From: JAJDTT01 sp965116695
Lineage (GTDB): Bacteria > Acidobacteriota > UBA6911 > RPQK01 > JAJDTT01
Reading direction: 5' to 3'
Assembly: GCA_965116695.1 (NCBI GenBank)
Contig: OZ220706.1
Coordinates: 620,001 to 684,000, forward strand
Length of the DNA stretch: 64,000 nt
Below the pieces are notes generated by a model. The model made no database searches, had not been told where the DNA came from, and saw only the letters and a program-made list of their open reading frames with translations. How positions within the stretch are numbered: position 1 is the first letter of the stretch; each line of letters begins with the position of its first letter. Of this stretch, positions 1-8,380 are shown piece after piece. A program made the position numbers and the translations under genes.

Positions 1-2
1 TG

Positions 3-1286
3 GGCCCGAATACAGGGGGATACCTGTGCAACATCCGGGTTGCGGGCTGGAAAGGGACCGACTTCGAGAACGGCTCCGATCTGATCCCGTTCGACGACAT
101 AACCGGTCTGAATCCGGAACTCGCCGTCCCCATCACCCGCAACCACAACGAGCTCAACCCCAATTCCAAGCCGCCCAATCAGGAAGCCATCATGGTGAAG
201 TATCCCGTCATGGGAGGCTTCGTTCCTTTCGGTGCGAAGCGTGCGGACGGTTCCCCCCACCCCCACGCGGGCACCGGGTTCGGTTTGAACCAGAGCATCG
301 CCTGGAGAACCACCGTCGAAGGGCCCCCGCCCTACGGCGTGAACATGTTCGGCCGGAATCCCAAGACCTCGGTGTTCGAAGACATGAGCCAGATGTACTC
401 CTACCTGGAGATTCATCAACTTGCCTACGACGGCGAAACCTTCAGCGTGACGAAGACCGGAAGGGTTTCGCAGGAAGCCTTGCTTGCAGGCTGGAGGCTG
501 ACTGCAAGCCTGATGTCGGCGATTCCCGATGGGGACGATCTTCTCTTTGCCATGAAAGGCAACCGGCCAGGAAAGACGGGCGGTTCGGGGTTGGCGCGGT
601 GGAGGCGGGTGGACGGCTCATGGCGCCCCGTCTCCTTCGTTCCCGTCACCGGCCAGGACAACAGCTTCGAGGCCAGCGCGGTCCGCGATCATGACGGGTC
701 CATCCTCTTCTCTGCCCGCGGAAGCAGGAGTCCCGAGCACTTCGAAGCGTCCGAGACGCGGACGGCCGACCATGACATCCGAGTCTGGCGCTCTCGCGAC
801 AATGGTGAGACCTGGAACAAAATCATCCATGTCCGGGGCTTGATCTCATCGGCCCCCATCGTCCTGAATCGGGCCGCTGACGGCACCCCCTATGTGGCGG
901 CGAACCTTTATGAGGTCTTCATGGAGGGTCTTGACCGGATCAAGCTGGTCAAGGATTCCCGCGGGAGCCCTCTCTGGGGGGGACGCACCCGCAACACCCT
1001 TTGTTACTGGCCTTTGAACAAGGAGAGGACCGGGTTGCTTCCGCCTCTGGTCGCCCGGGACCTGAGGAAGGAATTCGGGCCGACTCCCGGTGGAACCGCC
1101 TGGCGGGTGGATCACCCCGTTGCCGTGACGTTGCGCTTGGCCGACGGAAAATGGCGCAACGTCATCGCGCTCCGGATCCTGGAGTACGGAGAGTTGACCC
1201 ATATGCAGGACCCGACGCCCCACACGGGCGCCTACCTGGAAGAGGTGATCTCCGCCGGCGAACCGATTCCGGTGTGGAACTTCTGA
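3..1286 (+). CDS. BNR/sialidase-like beta-propeller protein, N-terminus outside window
   Basis: The frame is open from the first whole codon at base 3, so the start and any signal peptide lie to the left; 427 residues are visible. An Asp-box motif (SRDNGETW, bases 792-815) and repeated short beta-strand-like segments with Asp/Gly turns fit the exo-alpha-sialidase/BNR propeller fold. In that family Asp-boxes are structural turns and do not prove sialidase activity; the catalytic FRIP region would be in the missing part. It ends 48 bases before the cupin gene, so the two are probably co-transcribed. The fold is likely, the substrate (a polysaccharide or glycan) is inferred only from the surrounding sugar-processing genes. 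Confidence 0.7.
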   Translation, partial: GPNTGGYLCNIRVAGWKGTDFENGSDLIPFDDITGLNPELAVPITRNHNELNPNSKPPNQEAIMVKYPVMGGFVPFGAKRADGSPHPHAGTGFGLNQSIAWRTTVEGPPPYGVNMFGRNPKTSVFEDMSQMYSYLEIHQLAYDGETFSVTKTGRVSQEALLAGWRLTASLMSAIPDGDDLLFAMKGNRPGKTGGSGLARWRRVDGSWRPVSFVPVTGQDNSFEASAVRDHDGSILFSARGSRSPEHFEASETRTADHDIRVWRSRDNGETWNKIIHVRGLISSAPIVLNRAADGTPYVAANLYEVFMEGLDRIKLVKDSRGSPLWGGRTRNTLCYWPLNKERTGLLPPLVARDLRKEFGPTPGGTAWRVDHPVAVTLRLADGKWRNVIALRILEYGELTHMQDPTPHTGAYLEEVISAGEPIPVWNF

Positions 1287-1334
1287 GGGAATCGGACGGG
1301 GAGACTCAAGCAAATAGAGGCTTTAGGAGGGCAA

Positions 1335-1904
1335 ATGTGGAGATCTGAGAAGAAACGGAGGGGGTTCCTGAAGACGTCGGCCGCCGGAGTCCCGGCGCTC
1401 GCTTTGATCCTGAAGGAAGCGCTGTCGGGGGTGCCGGCGGTGAGACCCGTCGAGGGAAATAAACAGCGGTCCCGGCGGGTTCGATGGGACTGGCTCCCCC
1501 CGGCGGGGACTCCGGGGAGCCCCATCGATGACCAGGATCACCCGTGGCCCAAGGCCGAAAATGGGGATCTGCGGGCGTATGATCCGCACTTGGAATGCGA
1601 ACACGTCGCTTTTTCCATCGGCCACCTGAAGCCGGGCCAGTCCGTGGGACACCACACCCACGAGCAAGCGGAAGAAACCTATATTCTGATGCAGGGCCGC
1701 AGCCGGATTCGAATCGGCGAGACCGTGGTCGAGGCCAAGGCCTTCGATGCCTTCCGATTCCCCGCCGACGTGCCGCGGTCTGTCTACAACCACACCCGGG
1801 AGGACTGCTGGTGGGTGTTCATCGGGACGCCGCCCGACGAGTACTACCGGGAGGGCTCATTGCGCGACCGGGCCCGGAGGAACAAGTTGGGAGAGTCGTT
1901 GTAA
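1335..1904 (+). CDS. Exported single-domain cupin protein (Tat signal)
   Basis: 189 residues. The N-terminus has a twin-arginine motif (KKRRGFLK, residues 6-13) followed by a short hydrophobic stretch, suggesting Tat export. Residues 98-150 form a cupin barrel: the first motif has H107, H109 and E113/E114 as metal ligands; the second motif (FPADVPRSV, about 142-150) has Arg148 where the usual metal-binding His sits, so metal binding may be three-coordinate or altered. A strong ribosome site (GGAGGG) lies 5 bases before the ATG. It follows the sialidase-like gene closely. The reaction is unknown; small exported cupins are often sugar isomerases, dioxygenases or binding proteins. Confidence 0.75.
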   Translation: MWRSEKKRRGFLKTSAAGVPALALILKEALSGVPAVRPVEGNKQRSRRVRWDWLPPAGTPGSPIDDQDHPWPKAENGDLRAYDPHLECEHVAFSIGHLKPGQSVGHHTHEQAEETYILMQGRSRIRIGETVVEAKAFDAFRFPADVPRSVYNHTREDCWWVFIGTPPDEYYREGSLRDRARRNKLGESL

Positions 1905-1921
1905 ATCGCTCTGAGCGCGCC

Positions 1922-1950
1922 TTCCTGGCACGGCTCAATTCTGCTAAACT
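1922..1950 (+). promoter_or_regulatory. Possible promoter of the tRNA-Arg gene
   Basis: A TAAACT box (1945-1950) lies 13 bases before the tRNA 5' end and is preceded at 17 bases by TTCCTG (1922-1927). The -10 is good and the -35 is poor, so this is a weak call; its spacing to the tRNA is what one expects of a stable-RNA promoter. Confidence 0.3.
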
Positions 1951-1963
1951 CCCGGCACTCGGA

Positions 1964-2032
1964 GCGCCCGTAGCTCAGCTGGATAGAGCGTTGGTCTACG
2001 AAACCAAAGGCCGCAGGTTCGAGCCGGGCGCG
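1964..2032 (+). tRNA. tRNA-Arg(ACG) with truncated T-arm, probable pseudogene
   Basis: The acceptor stem GCGCCCG (1964-1970) pairs perfectly with CGGGCGC (2025-2031). D-arm GCTC/GAGC (1973-1976, 1986-1989) and anticodon stem TTGGT/ACCAA (1991-1995, 2003-2007) are intact, with loop CTACGAA giving anticodon ACG at 1998-2000. The variable loop is AGGCC. The T-arm starts normally (GCAGG then TTCGAG, 2013-2023) but only one C separates it from the acceptor strand: the complementary half of the T-stem, expected as CCTGC, is missing. The total is 69 bases with no encoded CCA. Relative to a standard tRNA this is a five-base loss (TCCTG). Either this gene copy is dead or the base sequence here is wrong. 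Confidence 0.8.
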
Positions 2033-2051
2033 TTTCATTCCCCTTTTTCAC

Positions 2052-2190
2052 GGTAGAGATCTCGGCTCACCGGGTCATTCCCGGTCGACCCAGAAGGAGA
2101 AGAGCTTGGCCTTACCCTGCCGGGCGTCCCCCAGGTAGAGATCTCGGCTCACCGGGTCATTCCCGGGCAGAAGGAGAAGAGCTTGGCCTT
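2052..2190 (-). repeat. Tandem duplication of a gene 3' end (about 60-base units, 82-base period)
   Basis: Copy 1 (2052-2113) and copy 2 (2134-2190) share 32 identical bases from GGTAGAGATCTCGG onward, and then AGAAGGAGAAGAGCTTGGCC. They differ only where copy 1 has TCGACC and copy 2 has a single G (net five bases). Read on the minus strand, copy 1 encodes KAKLFSFWVDRE and a stop; copy 2 is the actual end of the gene at 2149-3726 and reads KAKLFSFCPGMTR and a stop. Copy 1 is therefore an orphan gene end lying between the present stop codon and the tRNA. Each copy contains a small hairpin (CCGGG-TCATT-CCCGG). Confidence 0.85.
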
Positions 2191-3726
2191 GTCCAGGTGA
2201 AACCGCAGGCGAACGGCTTTTCCCTCCAGGGCGCTCAGATCCGTCTTTCCCTGCCAGCTCGCCGTATACCCGATCTCGTCCCCGCCGAAGGGGTCCGATT
2301 CCGCTTTTCCGAACCCGGCCACCGCCTCGCCAGTGGCAGCGTCCAGGACCTCGACCCGAACGGTCCCGTAGCCGGGACCCACGAACCGGTCCACTCCGGT
2401 GGCGTTGATCATGAGCCGGTTGCCCTCGAGCAACAGGGGACGGGTAGTCAGAGCTCCCTTCCCGGTCACGCTCACGAACCCGTCCAGCCTGAGGATGGCC
2501 AGTCCGATCTGTCCCAGTTGGGGCTCCTGGCGATGGTAGAACCAGTGGTGCCCGCGGAAGCCCTGGTAGTAGATCCAGACCTCACCCAGATCTTCCCGGA
2601 TGATCCCGTTGTGGACCGAATAGACCATATGCTCGTCCCAGGCGCCTGGCGGACCGTTGGGGATGAAGACCCGCCGGTCCCCAACGCGCTGGAATCTCTC
2701 TCCGTCCCGGCTCCAGAGCAGTTGCACGTCCATCAGTTCCATCCAGGGGGATTGGGCATTGCCCGTGTCCATGGCGGCCGGCGCGGTCCCGAGCATGGTG
2801 TGGTAGACGGAGGTGAACCCGACGTACCCCCCTTCATAGGGCAACACTTCCAGCGTGTAGAAATCCCGATCGCCGACGCGGTCCTTCTCATCGGCGTGAA
2901 AGGCGATGAAACGGTCGGGAGCGTCCCGCAGCGTGGGCTGAGCGTCCCAGTTCAGAAAATCGACGCTGGTGGCAAAGGAGGCGGTGCGGACCCTCGCATC
3001 CTCCGGATAGACCGGCTCCGGCGTCATCCACCGGCTGAGCTTGTTGAAGCTCCTCAGGTAGAGGATGTACCGCTTCTTCTTCGGGTCCCAGAGCAGGTTG
3101 TTGTTGGTGTCCGACCAGAAGTTGACCACGGGCCGCTCCACCTCGTACGCCTTCCAGTCGAAACCGTCGCGGGAGTAGGCGGGCATCATCACCACCTTGT
3201 CCCCCCGTTTCTGGAAGTAGATCATCTTGAACCGCTCATCCTCGCTCTTGGCGGCGGGATCTCGGAAGACGGTGTTGCTCGTCGCCTCCTTGTCGAAAGG
3301 CAGGGAGATGAAGTTCGTGTCGTAACCGAGATACTCCACCTGTCCCAGGCGCGGCTTGACCCAATGGATGCCGTCCTTGGATTCGGCGTAGAAGATCCAT
3401 CTCTCCGACCAGTCCCAATTGACCATCAGACCGTAGTACCGGTACAGCTTGCGATCCGGATCGTAGAAGATCTGTCCGCAGTCGCCGGCATGGGACAGGC
3501 CGCCCTTGTGCTCCCAGTCCTGGTCCATCCGGATCACCGGATTGTCCCGGTATTTCAGAGGTTGGTTCAGGTGCCGGTAGACCCGGGGCTCCATCGACTC
3601 CACGACGTGGTCATCGATGAAGAGCTGCCGTTGCGAGCCGATCTTCAGGGGTTCGCGGGAGGCAGCTTCCACCACCGCCGCTACCAGACTCAAAGACAGA
3701 ATGAGGGTTCCCACCCGGTATCTCAT
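2149..3726 (-). CDS. Exported GH32-like beta-propeller protein ('RQLFIDDHVVE' family) with altered C-terminus
   Basis: 525 residues from the ATG at 3726, chosen because GGAG sits about 10 bases upstream and the product starts with a typical signal peptide (MRYRVGTLILSLSLVAAVVEA); the frame stays open further upstream but without a signal. After the signal comes RQLFIDDHVVE, the hallmark start of a family of five-bladed propellers related to GH32/GH43 enzymes, then repeated 'SRDG-x-W' type turns. The last residues (FCPGMTR) differ from the family-like end FWVDRE preserved in the orphan repeat copy just downstream. A paralogue lies at 9593-11161. Divergent from the NRAMP-like gene, 70 bases apart. 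Activity on a secreted glycan is inferred, not shown. Confidence 0.8.
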   Translation of the reverse strand: MRYRVGTLILSLSLVAAVVEAASREPLKIGSQRQLFIDDHVVESMEPRVYRHLNQPLKYRDNPVIRMDQDWEHKGGLSHAGDCGQIFYDPDRKLYRYYGLMVNWDWSERWIFYAESKDGIHWVKPRLGQVEYLGYDTNFISLPFDKEATSNTVFRDPAAKSEDERFKMIYFQKRGDKVVMMPAYSRDGFDWKAYEVERPVVNFWSDTNNNLLWDPKKKRYILYLRSFNKLSRWMTPEPVYPEDARVRTASFATSVDFLNWDAQPTLRDAPDRFIAFHADEKDRVGDRDFYTLEVLPYEGGYVGFTSVYHTMLGTAPAAMDTGNAQSPWMELMDVQLLWSRDGERFQRVGDRRVFIPNGPPGAWDEHMVYSVHNGIIREDLGEVWIYYQGFRGHHWFYHRQEPQLGQIGLAILRLDGFVSVTGKGALTTRPLLLEGNRLMINATGVDRFVGPGYGTVRVEVLDAATGEAVAGFGKAESDPFGGDEIGYTASWQGKTDLSALEGKAVRLRFHLDKAKLFSFCPGMTR

Positions 3727-3759
3727 GATTCGTTCACTCCGTTGGTTCCCGACACAGGT

Positions 3760-3789
3760 TTCACCACGAGTCGCACGCCACCTTATACT
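3760..3789 (+). promoter_or_regulatory. Likely promoter of the NRAMP-like gene, near-leaderless
   Basis: TATACT (3784-3789) is a good -10 box and ends only 7 bases before the ATG at 3797; the best -35 candidate is TTCACC (3760-3765), which is weak. No Shine-Dalgarno sequence lies between the -10 box and the ATG. If this promoter is used the message would start at or next to the start codon. Confidence 0.4.
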
Positions 3790-3796
3790 GACGTCC

Positions 3797-5299
3797 ATGT
3801 CCGAAGAATCCAACACGGGGTTTCCCCCGCCTCCACCTTCGTTGCTTTCCCGAAGTCCCTTTCGCTGGTTCGCTTTCTTCGGACCCGGCGCCATCATCGC
3901 TTCGGTCAACATCGGGAGCGGAGAAATCTTCTTTCCTTCCCGGACCGGCTCCGTCTTCGGCTACCGGATTCTCTGGGTCCTGCTGCTCATCGCCCTGCTC
4001 AAGTGGGTCCTGGTCTACACCAGCATGCGCCACATGATCCTGACCGGAGGGCACCCGTGCCGGCGCTGGAGTTCCATGCCCGGTCCTCCCGGCTGGATGA
4101 ACCTGTTCATGGTCGCCGTGGCGTTTGTCTGCTCTCCGCTCTGGTTGTGTTTCCTGGAGGGCGTTCTGGGGACCGTCTGCACCTGGATCTTCGGCGTGGG
4201 AACCCTCCATGCCTGGGCGAGTCTCTGGGTGGCGGTCGCCCTTTTGCTCCTGGCCGTCGGCGGGTACCGGTTCCTGGAGAAGGCCCAGATGGCGATTCTG
4301 GGCGTGACGGTGAGCTGTATTCTGGTGGCCGTCTTCCACGTTCGGCCCGACTGGTGGCAGGTGATCCAAGGTTTCCTGGTGCCCGTCGCCCTGACCTATC
4401 CCGAGTGGCTGGCCCGGGAGCTGCCGGAGATGGCCGCCCGCTCCCCCTGGTTGGAGATCATGGTCTATGCTGCGGCTCTCGGCGGCCAGAGCTACGACTA
4501 TCTGGCGTATGTCTCCTTCCTGCGGGAAAAAAAGTGGGGCCACAGCGACTGCGGGCCGGTGACACCCGCCCGGTTGGCGTGTGCCGCGGCTCACGCCGAT
4601 GATCCGGCGCGCCTCTGGGTTCGGGCGGCGGTCATCGATACGGTCGTCAGTTTCGCCATGATCGTGCTGGTGGCCGCCTGCTTCTCGATCCTGGGAACGG
4701 TCCTCCTGCAGCCGCACTACCTGGTGCCGGACGGCGTCAACCTGCTCAACTACCAGGCCACCTTCCTCACCACCTTGAGCCCCTTGCTGCTGCCGCTCTA
4801 CAAGATCGGGGTCTTCTTCGCCTTCTTCGGCATCCTCTACGGCGGTCCCGAGGTGACGTACCGGCTGTTTTACGAGTTCGGCTTGACCCTGGGAAAGAGC
4901 CGTTCGGAGCTGGACAATTCGAGACTGCGATGGGCCACCATTCTCTGGATCCTGCTGGGAGGCCTGTCCATCCTCTGGTTGACGCGGCTCTTTCCGCAGG
5001 TGGACCTCCTGGACATCGTGACGCCCGCCGGCATCTATACGGGAGTCCTTCTCTGTGGCTTCTACTGCCTGGCCAACATCTGGTCGGATTGGAAGTTTCT
5101 GCCCCGGGAACTGAGGATGCCCCGCTTCCTGATGGCGGCCAACCTGGTGGCCGGACTGGCTTTCACCGGCATGGGACTCAAGGCCATCTGGGACTACGAC
5201 CAGATTCGAGGCTTCGTGATCCTGGCGGTGCTGCTGCTGGGATCCATGGTCGTGGCCTCCCGCTGGAAGCGGGTCCGGCCGGTTTCCGCAGCTCAGTAG
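3797..5299 (+). CDS. NRAMP-superfamily-like integral membrane transporter
   Basis: 500 residues from the ATG at 3797 (the frame extends upstream into the divergent gene, which I reject). About 11 hydrophobic segments span nearly the whole protein. The first segment reads FGPGAIIASVNIGSGEIF, matching the position of NRAMP TM1, where true Mn/Fe transporters carry the metal-binding DPGN motif; here that motif is absent and replaced by NIGSGE. The middle region (LGGQSYDYLAYVSFLREKK) resembles a divergent NRAMP subgroup. Proton-coupled metal transport is the family's function but the missing DPGN makes the substrate uncertain. The stop overlaps the convergent iolD stop by 7 bases. Confidence 0.7.
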   Translation: MSEESNTGFPPPPPSLLSRSPFRWFAFFGPGAIIASVNIGSGEIFFPSRTGSVFGYRILWVLLLIALLKWVLVYTSMRHMILTGGHPCRRWSSMPGPPGWMNLFMVAVAFVCSPLWLCFLEGVLGTVCTWIFGVGTLHAWASLWVAVALLLLAVGGYRFLEKAQMAILGVTVSCILVAVFHVRPDWWQVIQGFLVPVALTYPEWLARELPEMAARSPWLEIMVYAAALGGQSYDYLAYVSFLREKKWGHSDCGPVTPARLACAAAHADDPARLWVRAAVIDTVVSFAMIVLVAACFSILGTVLLQPHYLVPDGVNLLNYQATFLTTLSPLLLPLYKIGVFFAFFGILYGGPEVTYRLFYEFGLTLGKSRSELDNSRLRWATILWILLGGLSILWLTRLFPQVDLLDIVTPAGIYTGVLLCGFYCLANIWSDWKFLPRELRMPRFLMAANLVAGLAFTGMGLKAIWDYDQIRGFVILAVLLLGSMVVASRWKRVRPVSAAQ

Positions 5300-7182
5300 T
5301 GGAACCGCTGGCTCCGGCGCTCTTCCTCGTACCGTGCGCGCAGTTCCACGGTCAGCGGGTCATTGCTGACCTCGGCCACCATGAAGTCCCAGAACAGGTT
5401 TGAGGGGGGAGAGGTGGCGTCCCGGGCGGTCCGGACCACGATGACGCAGGTCCCGGTTTCTTCCCTCGCTTGGCGTAGGGCCTGCCGCAACTCGTCCTCG
5501 GTCGACACGTTGAACGTCCTGGCCCCCATGGACGCCGCATTGCCGGCATAGTCGATCTCCAGGTAGTCCCCGTCGAGGCGTCCGGTTTGGGAATTGCGCC
5601 GGCGGAATTCGTTCCCGAAGGCCTGCCCGGAGCGCAGTTCCTGCAGTCCGCGGATGCACTGATAGCCCCGGTTCTCGCTGACGACGACCGTCAGCTTCAG
5701 CCCTTCCTGGACCGATGTGACCAGCTCGGTGGGGTTCATCAGGTAGGTTCCGTCGCCGATGAAGACGACCACCTCACCCTCAGGATCCGCCATGCGAACG
5801 CCGAGGCCGGCCGGCATTTCATAGCCCATGCATGAGTACCCGAATTCCAGGTGGCAATGCCGCGCCCCGGTGGCGTCCCAGAACTTGAGGATGTCGCCGG
5901 GAGGACTGCCGGCGGCCGCGATGACCGTATCTCCGGGCTGCGACTCTTCCTGTAGAGTGCGAACCAGTTGAGTCTGAAGCATCACCGCGGCGTCCTGCCC
6001 GTCGACCTCGCCGCGGCAGACTCCTTCCCAGTCCCGCCGGATCTCGACCACTTCCCGCCGGTAGGAGGGATCGGTCTCGATCCCGGCCTCCTTCGCGGCG
6101 TCTGACAGAGCCTCGAGCGCCTCGCGCGCATCGGCCAGGAGGGGCAAGGCTCCCTGCTTGTAGGCGTCGCGGCCGCAGACGTTGATGCTGATGAAGCGCA
6201 CGTCCGGATGCTGAAACCCCGATTGGGAGCCGGTATCGAAATCGGAAAGACGGGTTCCGACGCACAGGATCAAATCCGCTGCGGCGGCCAGCTTGGTCGC
6301 GGACGGGTTCCCGGTGGTGCCCAGACCGCCGGCCAGGAGGTCAGACGGCCGGCCGTGGGCTCCCTTGCCGGCGTGGGTCTCCACCACCGGAATGCCGCAG
6401 ACCCGGGAAAGATCTTCCAGTTCGGAGGACGCGTCGGAATAGATGACGCCTCCGCCGGCGATGATCAGGGGACGCCGGGCCCCTTTCAACAATTCCACGG
6501 CTTCCCGGATTCGCCTGGGATCGGGCAGGCGCCGCTCGATCCGCCATTCTCTCTCCTCGAAGAAATGGACGGGAAAATCGAACGCCTCCGGCTGGACGTC
6601 CTGGCACAGGCAAAGGGTGACTGCGCCGGTTTCCGCCGGGTCGGTCAACACCCGCATGGCTTCCGGAAGGGCGGTGAGGATCTGCTCCGGTCGGGTGATG
6701 CGGTCGAAAAAGCGGCTGACGGGGCGGAAGCAGTCGTTCACGCTCACGTCTCCGGCGGAAGGATGCTCCAATTGTTGCAAAACCGGGCCCTGCTTCCGAT
6801 TGGCGTAGATGTCCGAGGGAAAAAGGAGCACGGGCAGACGGTTGATGGTGGCCGCCGCGGCGCCCGTGATCATGTTGGTGGCGCCGGGTCCGATGGAAGT
6901 GGTGCAGGCCAGGGTGGCCAGGCGGCGCTTGGCCCGGGCGAAACCGGCCGCCGTATGCACCATGGACTGTTCGTTGCAGGGCTGGTAGTAGGGCAGCTCG
7001 GAACCGTATTCTTCCAGGGCCTGTCCGATTCCGGTGACGTTGCCGTGGCCGAAGATTCCGAACATGGCCGGCACCAGCCGTTGCCGGATGCCATCCCGCT
7101 CGCTGTACTGCACTTGCAGGTATTTGACGATGGCCTGAGCGGCAGTCAGCCGGGTGGTTCGTTCGTTTGCTGGAGTCATCAT
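5293..7182 (-). CDS. iolD: 3D-(3,5/4)-trihydroxycyclohexane-1,2-dione hydrolase, ThDP-dependent
   Basis: About 629 residues, the usual IolD length. It opens the diketo ring of the myo-inositol catabolic intermediate THcHDO to 5-deoxy-glucuronate. The N-terminus RLTAAQAIVKYLQVQ and the FGIFGHGNVTGIGQALEE block are IolD signatures; the N-terminal Glu of ThDP enzymes is in CNEQSMVH, and the diphosphate-binding GDG...N motif is GDGTYLMNPTEL with a downstream Asn in VSENRGYQ. The start is ATG at 7182 (or the next ATG at 7179) after an AGGACAGGA ribosome site. No other inositol genes (iolB, C, E, G) are in the window, so it is detached from a standard iol operon. Confidence 0.92.
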   Translation of the reverse strand: MMTPANERTTRLTAAQAIVKYLQVQYSERDGIRQRLVPAMFGIFGHGNVTGIGQALEEYGSELPYYQPCNEQSMVHTAAGFARAKRRLATLACTTSIGPGATNMITGAAAATINRLPVLLFPSDIYANRKQGPVLQQLEHPSAGDVSVNDCFRPVSRFFDRITRPEQILTALPEAMRVLTDPAETGAVTLCLCQDVQPEAFDFPVHFFEEREWRIERRLPDPRRIREAVELLKGARRPLIIAGGGVIYSDASSELEDLSRVCGIPVVETHAGKGAHGRPSDLLAGGLGTTGNPSATKLAAAADLILCVGTRLSDFDTGSQSGFQHPDVRFISINVCGRDAYKQGALPLLADAREALEALSDAAKEAGIETDPSYRREVVEIRRDWEGVCRGEVDGQDAAVMLQTQLVRTLQEESQPGDTVIAAAGSPPGDILKFWDATGARHCHLEFGYSCMGYEMPAGLGVRMADPEGEVVVFIGDGTYLMNPTELVTSVQEGLKLTVVVSENRGYQCIRGLQELRSGQAFGNEFRRRNSQTGRLDGDYLEIDYAGNAASMGARTFNVSTEDELRQALRQAREETGTCVIVVRTARDATSPPSNLFWDFMVAEVSNDPLTVELRARYEEERRSQRFHY

Positions 7183-7294
7183 CGGTTCCTGTCCTTTCCG
7201 GCCGGTCACCGGCAAGGTCATCCTGCGGCCGGGTCCATCCTATGATAGATTCCGAATCTCCACCAAGATGGGCCGACAGCCGGAGGCCGTTCAC

Positions 7295-8380
7295 ATGATT
7301 CGCAAGTTGGGTACCGGAATCGGATTCGCCTTGGCTCTCCTTCTCCTCGTGGAGGGTGCGGCGTGGCTGCTGCTTTCCTTGGGCCCCGGCCCCGCCTCGG
7401 GCTTCCTGGTGTCTCGTGGCGGCGAGTTTCACCGGCGCCTGGCCAAGGGGTTCGTGGGGACCTCCCGCGGTGTCCTGGCCGTGGACCCGCACCTGGGCTA
7501 CGCTCCCGAGCCCGCGTTTCAGGTCTTCGGAGCCGGAGAAGGAGAGGGGGTGCTGCGCATCGTGGCCCTGGGAGGCTCCACCACCGATCCCTACAACCAG
7601 GGACACTGGCCGGGAGCCCTCTCGGACCTCCTGGCGAGTGAAGGGATCGCGGCACGCATCTTCAACGGGGGCGTCGGCAGCTATTCCACCAACCAGGAGG
7701 TGATCAAGCTGATCCGGGACGCCTTGGCGCTGGACCCTCACGTGGTGATCTCGGTCGACGGGGTCAACGACCTGGGGCTGGTCAAGTCCATCACCCCGTC
7801 CACTCCCATGGTGAACCATCCGCAGCAGGCGATCATGGAATACGTGGTCGGTTCCGCCTCCCAGAGCCTGTTTCTGCCCAATTTGGCCCGTTTGCTGGGA
7901 TCCGGCGAGAAGATTCTGCAGGAGCCTCATTGGGGTCACCCGAACGAAATGAAGGCGGAAGAGGTGTGGGAGAAGCACTTGCGCATCATGAACGCGGTCT
8001 CCCGGGAGTTTGGCATCCGGTACCTGGCGGTGCTGCAGCCCATCATGGGTTTCGGAAGCTATGATCCGTCTCCGCGCGAAGAAGAAATGTGGGAGGAGCG
8101 CAAGCAGCGGAGCCGTCCGGACGGTATGCCCTACCATGTGGCGCTGACCCGCTACTACGAGGCGGCCCAGGTTCGTTGCCTCCAGATTCCCTACTGCGCC
8201 GATCTGACCGGGATCTACGCCGGGAAGACCGATCTCTACAACGATCCCCGGCATCCCAACCCCGAGGGCTACCGTCTACTGGGAGAGGCCATCTTCGGGG
8301 AACTGCGGGATCGCGGCCTGTTGGCGCCGCCCCGGAATGCTGAGTCCGATCCGCAAGGAGGCGACGCAGATACCCGCTAG
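7295..8380 (+). CDS. SGNH/GDSL-type esterase, membrane-anchored
   Basis: 361 residues from the ATG at 7295, preceded by CGGAGG at 9-base spacing. An N-terminal hydrophobic segment (GIGFALALLLLVEGAAWLLL) acts as a signal anchor. SGNH blocks are visible: VALGGSTTDP carries the nucleophile Ser, GVGSYSTN the block II Gly, DGVNDLG the block III Asn, and DPRHPNPEGY the catalytic Asp and His near the C-terminus. Such proteins typically remove acetyl or other acyl groups from polysaccharides or lipids. Its last 44 bases overlap the start of the amidohydrolase gene in another frame, suggesting coupled expression. Confidence 0.8.
   Translation: MIRKLGTGIGFALALLLLVEGAAWLLLSLGPGPASGFLVSRGGEFHRRLAKGFVGTSRGVLAVDPHLGYAPEPAFQVFGAGEGEGVLRIVALGGSTTDPYNQGHWPGALSDLLASEGIAARIFNGGVGSYSTNQEVIKLIRDALALDPHVVISVDGVNDLGLVKSITPSTPMVNHPQQAIMEYVVGSASQSLFLPNLARLLGSGEKILQEPHWGHPNEMKAEEVWEKHLRIMNAVSREFGIRYLAVLQPIMGFGSYDPSPREEEMWEERKQRSRPDGMPYHVALTRYYEAAQVRCLQIPYCADLTGIYAGKTDLYNDPRHPNPEGYRLLGEAIFGELRDRGLLAPPRNAESDPQGGDADTR

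Noticed and set aside
1595..2056. Plus-strand frame reading through the tRNA
   Set aside because: It covers the cupin gene in another frame and runs through the tRNA; no family resemblance.
2197..4602. 801-residue plus-strand open frame opposite the propeller and transporter genes
   Set aside because: It lies antisense to one real gene and out of frame with another, has no signal, domain or ribosome site, and is His/Pro/Val-rich as expected of a shadow frame in high-GC DNA.
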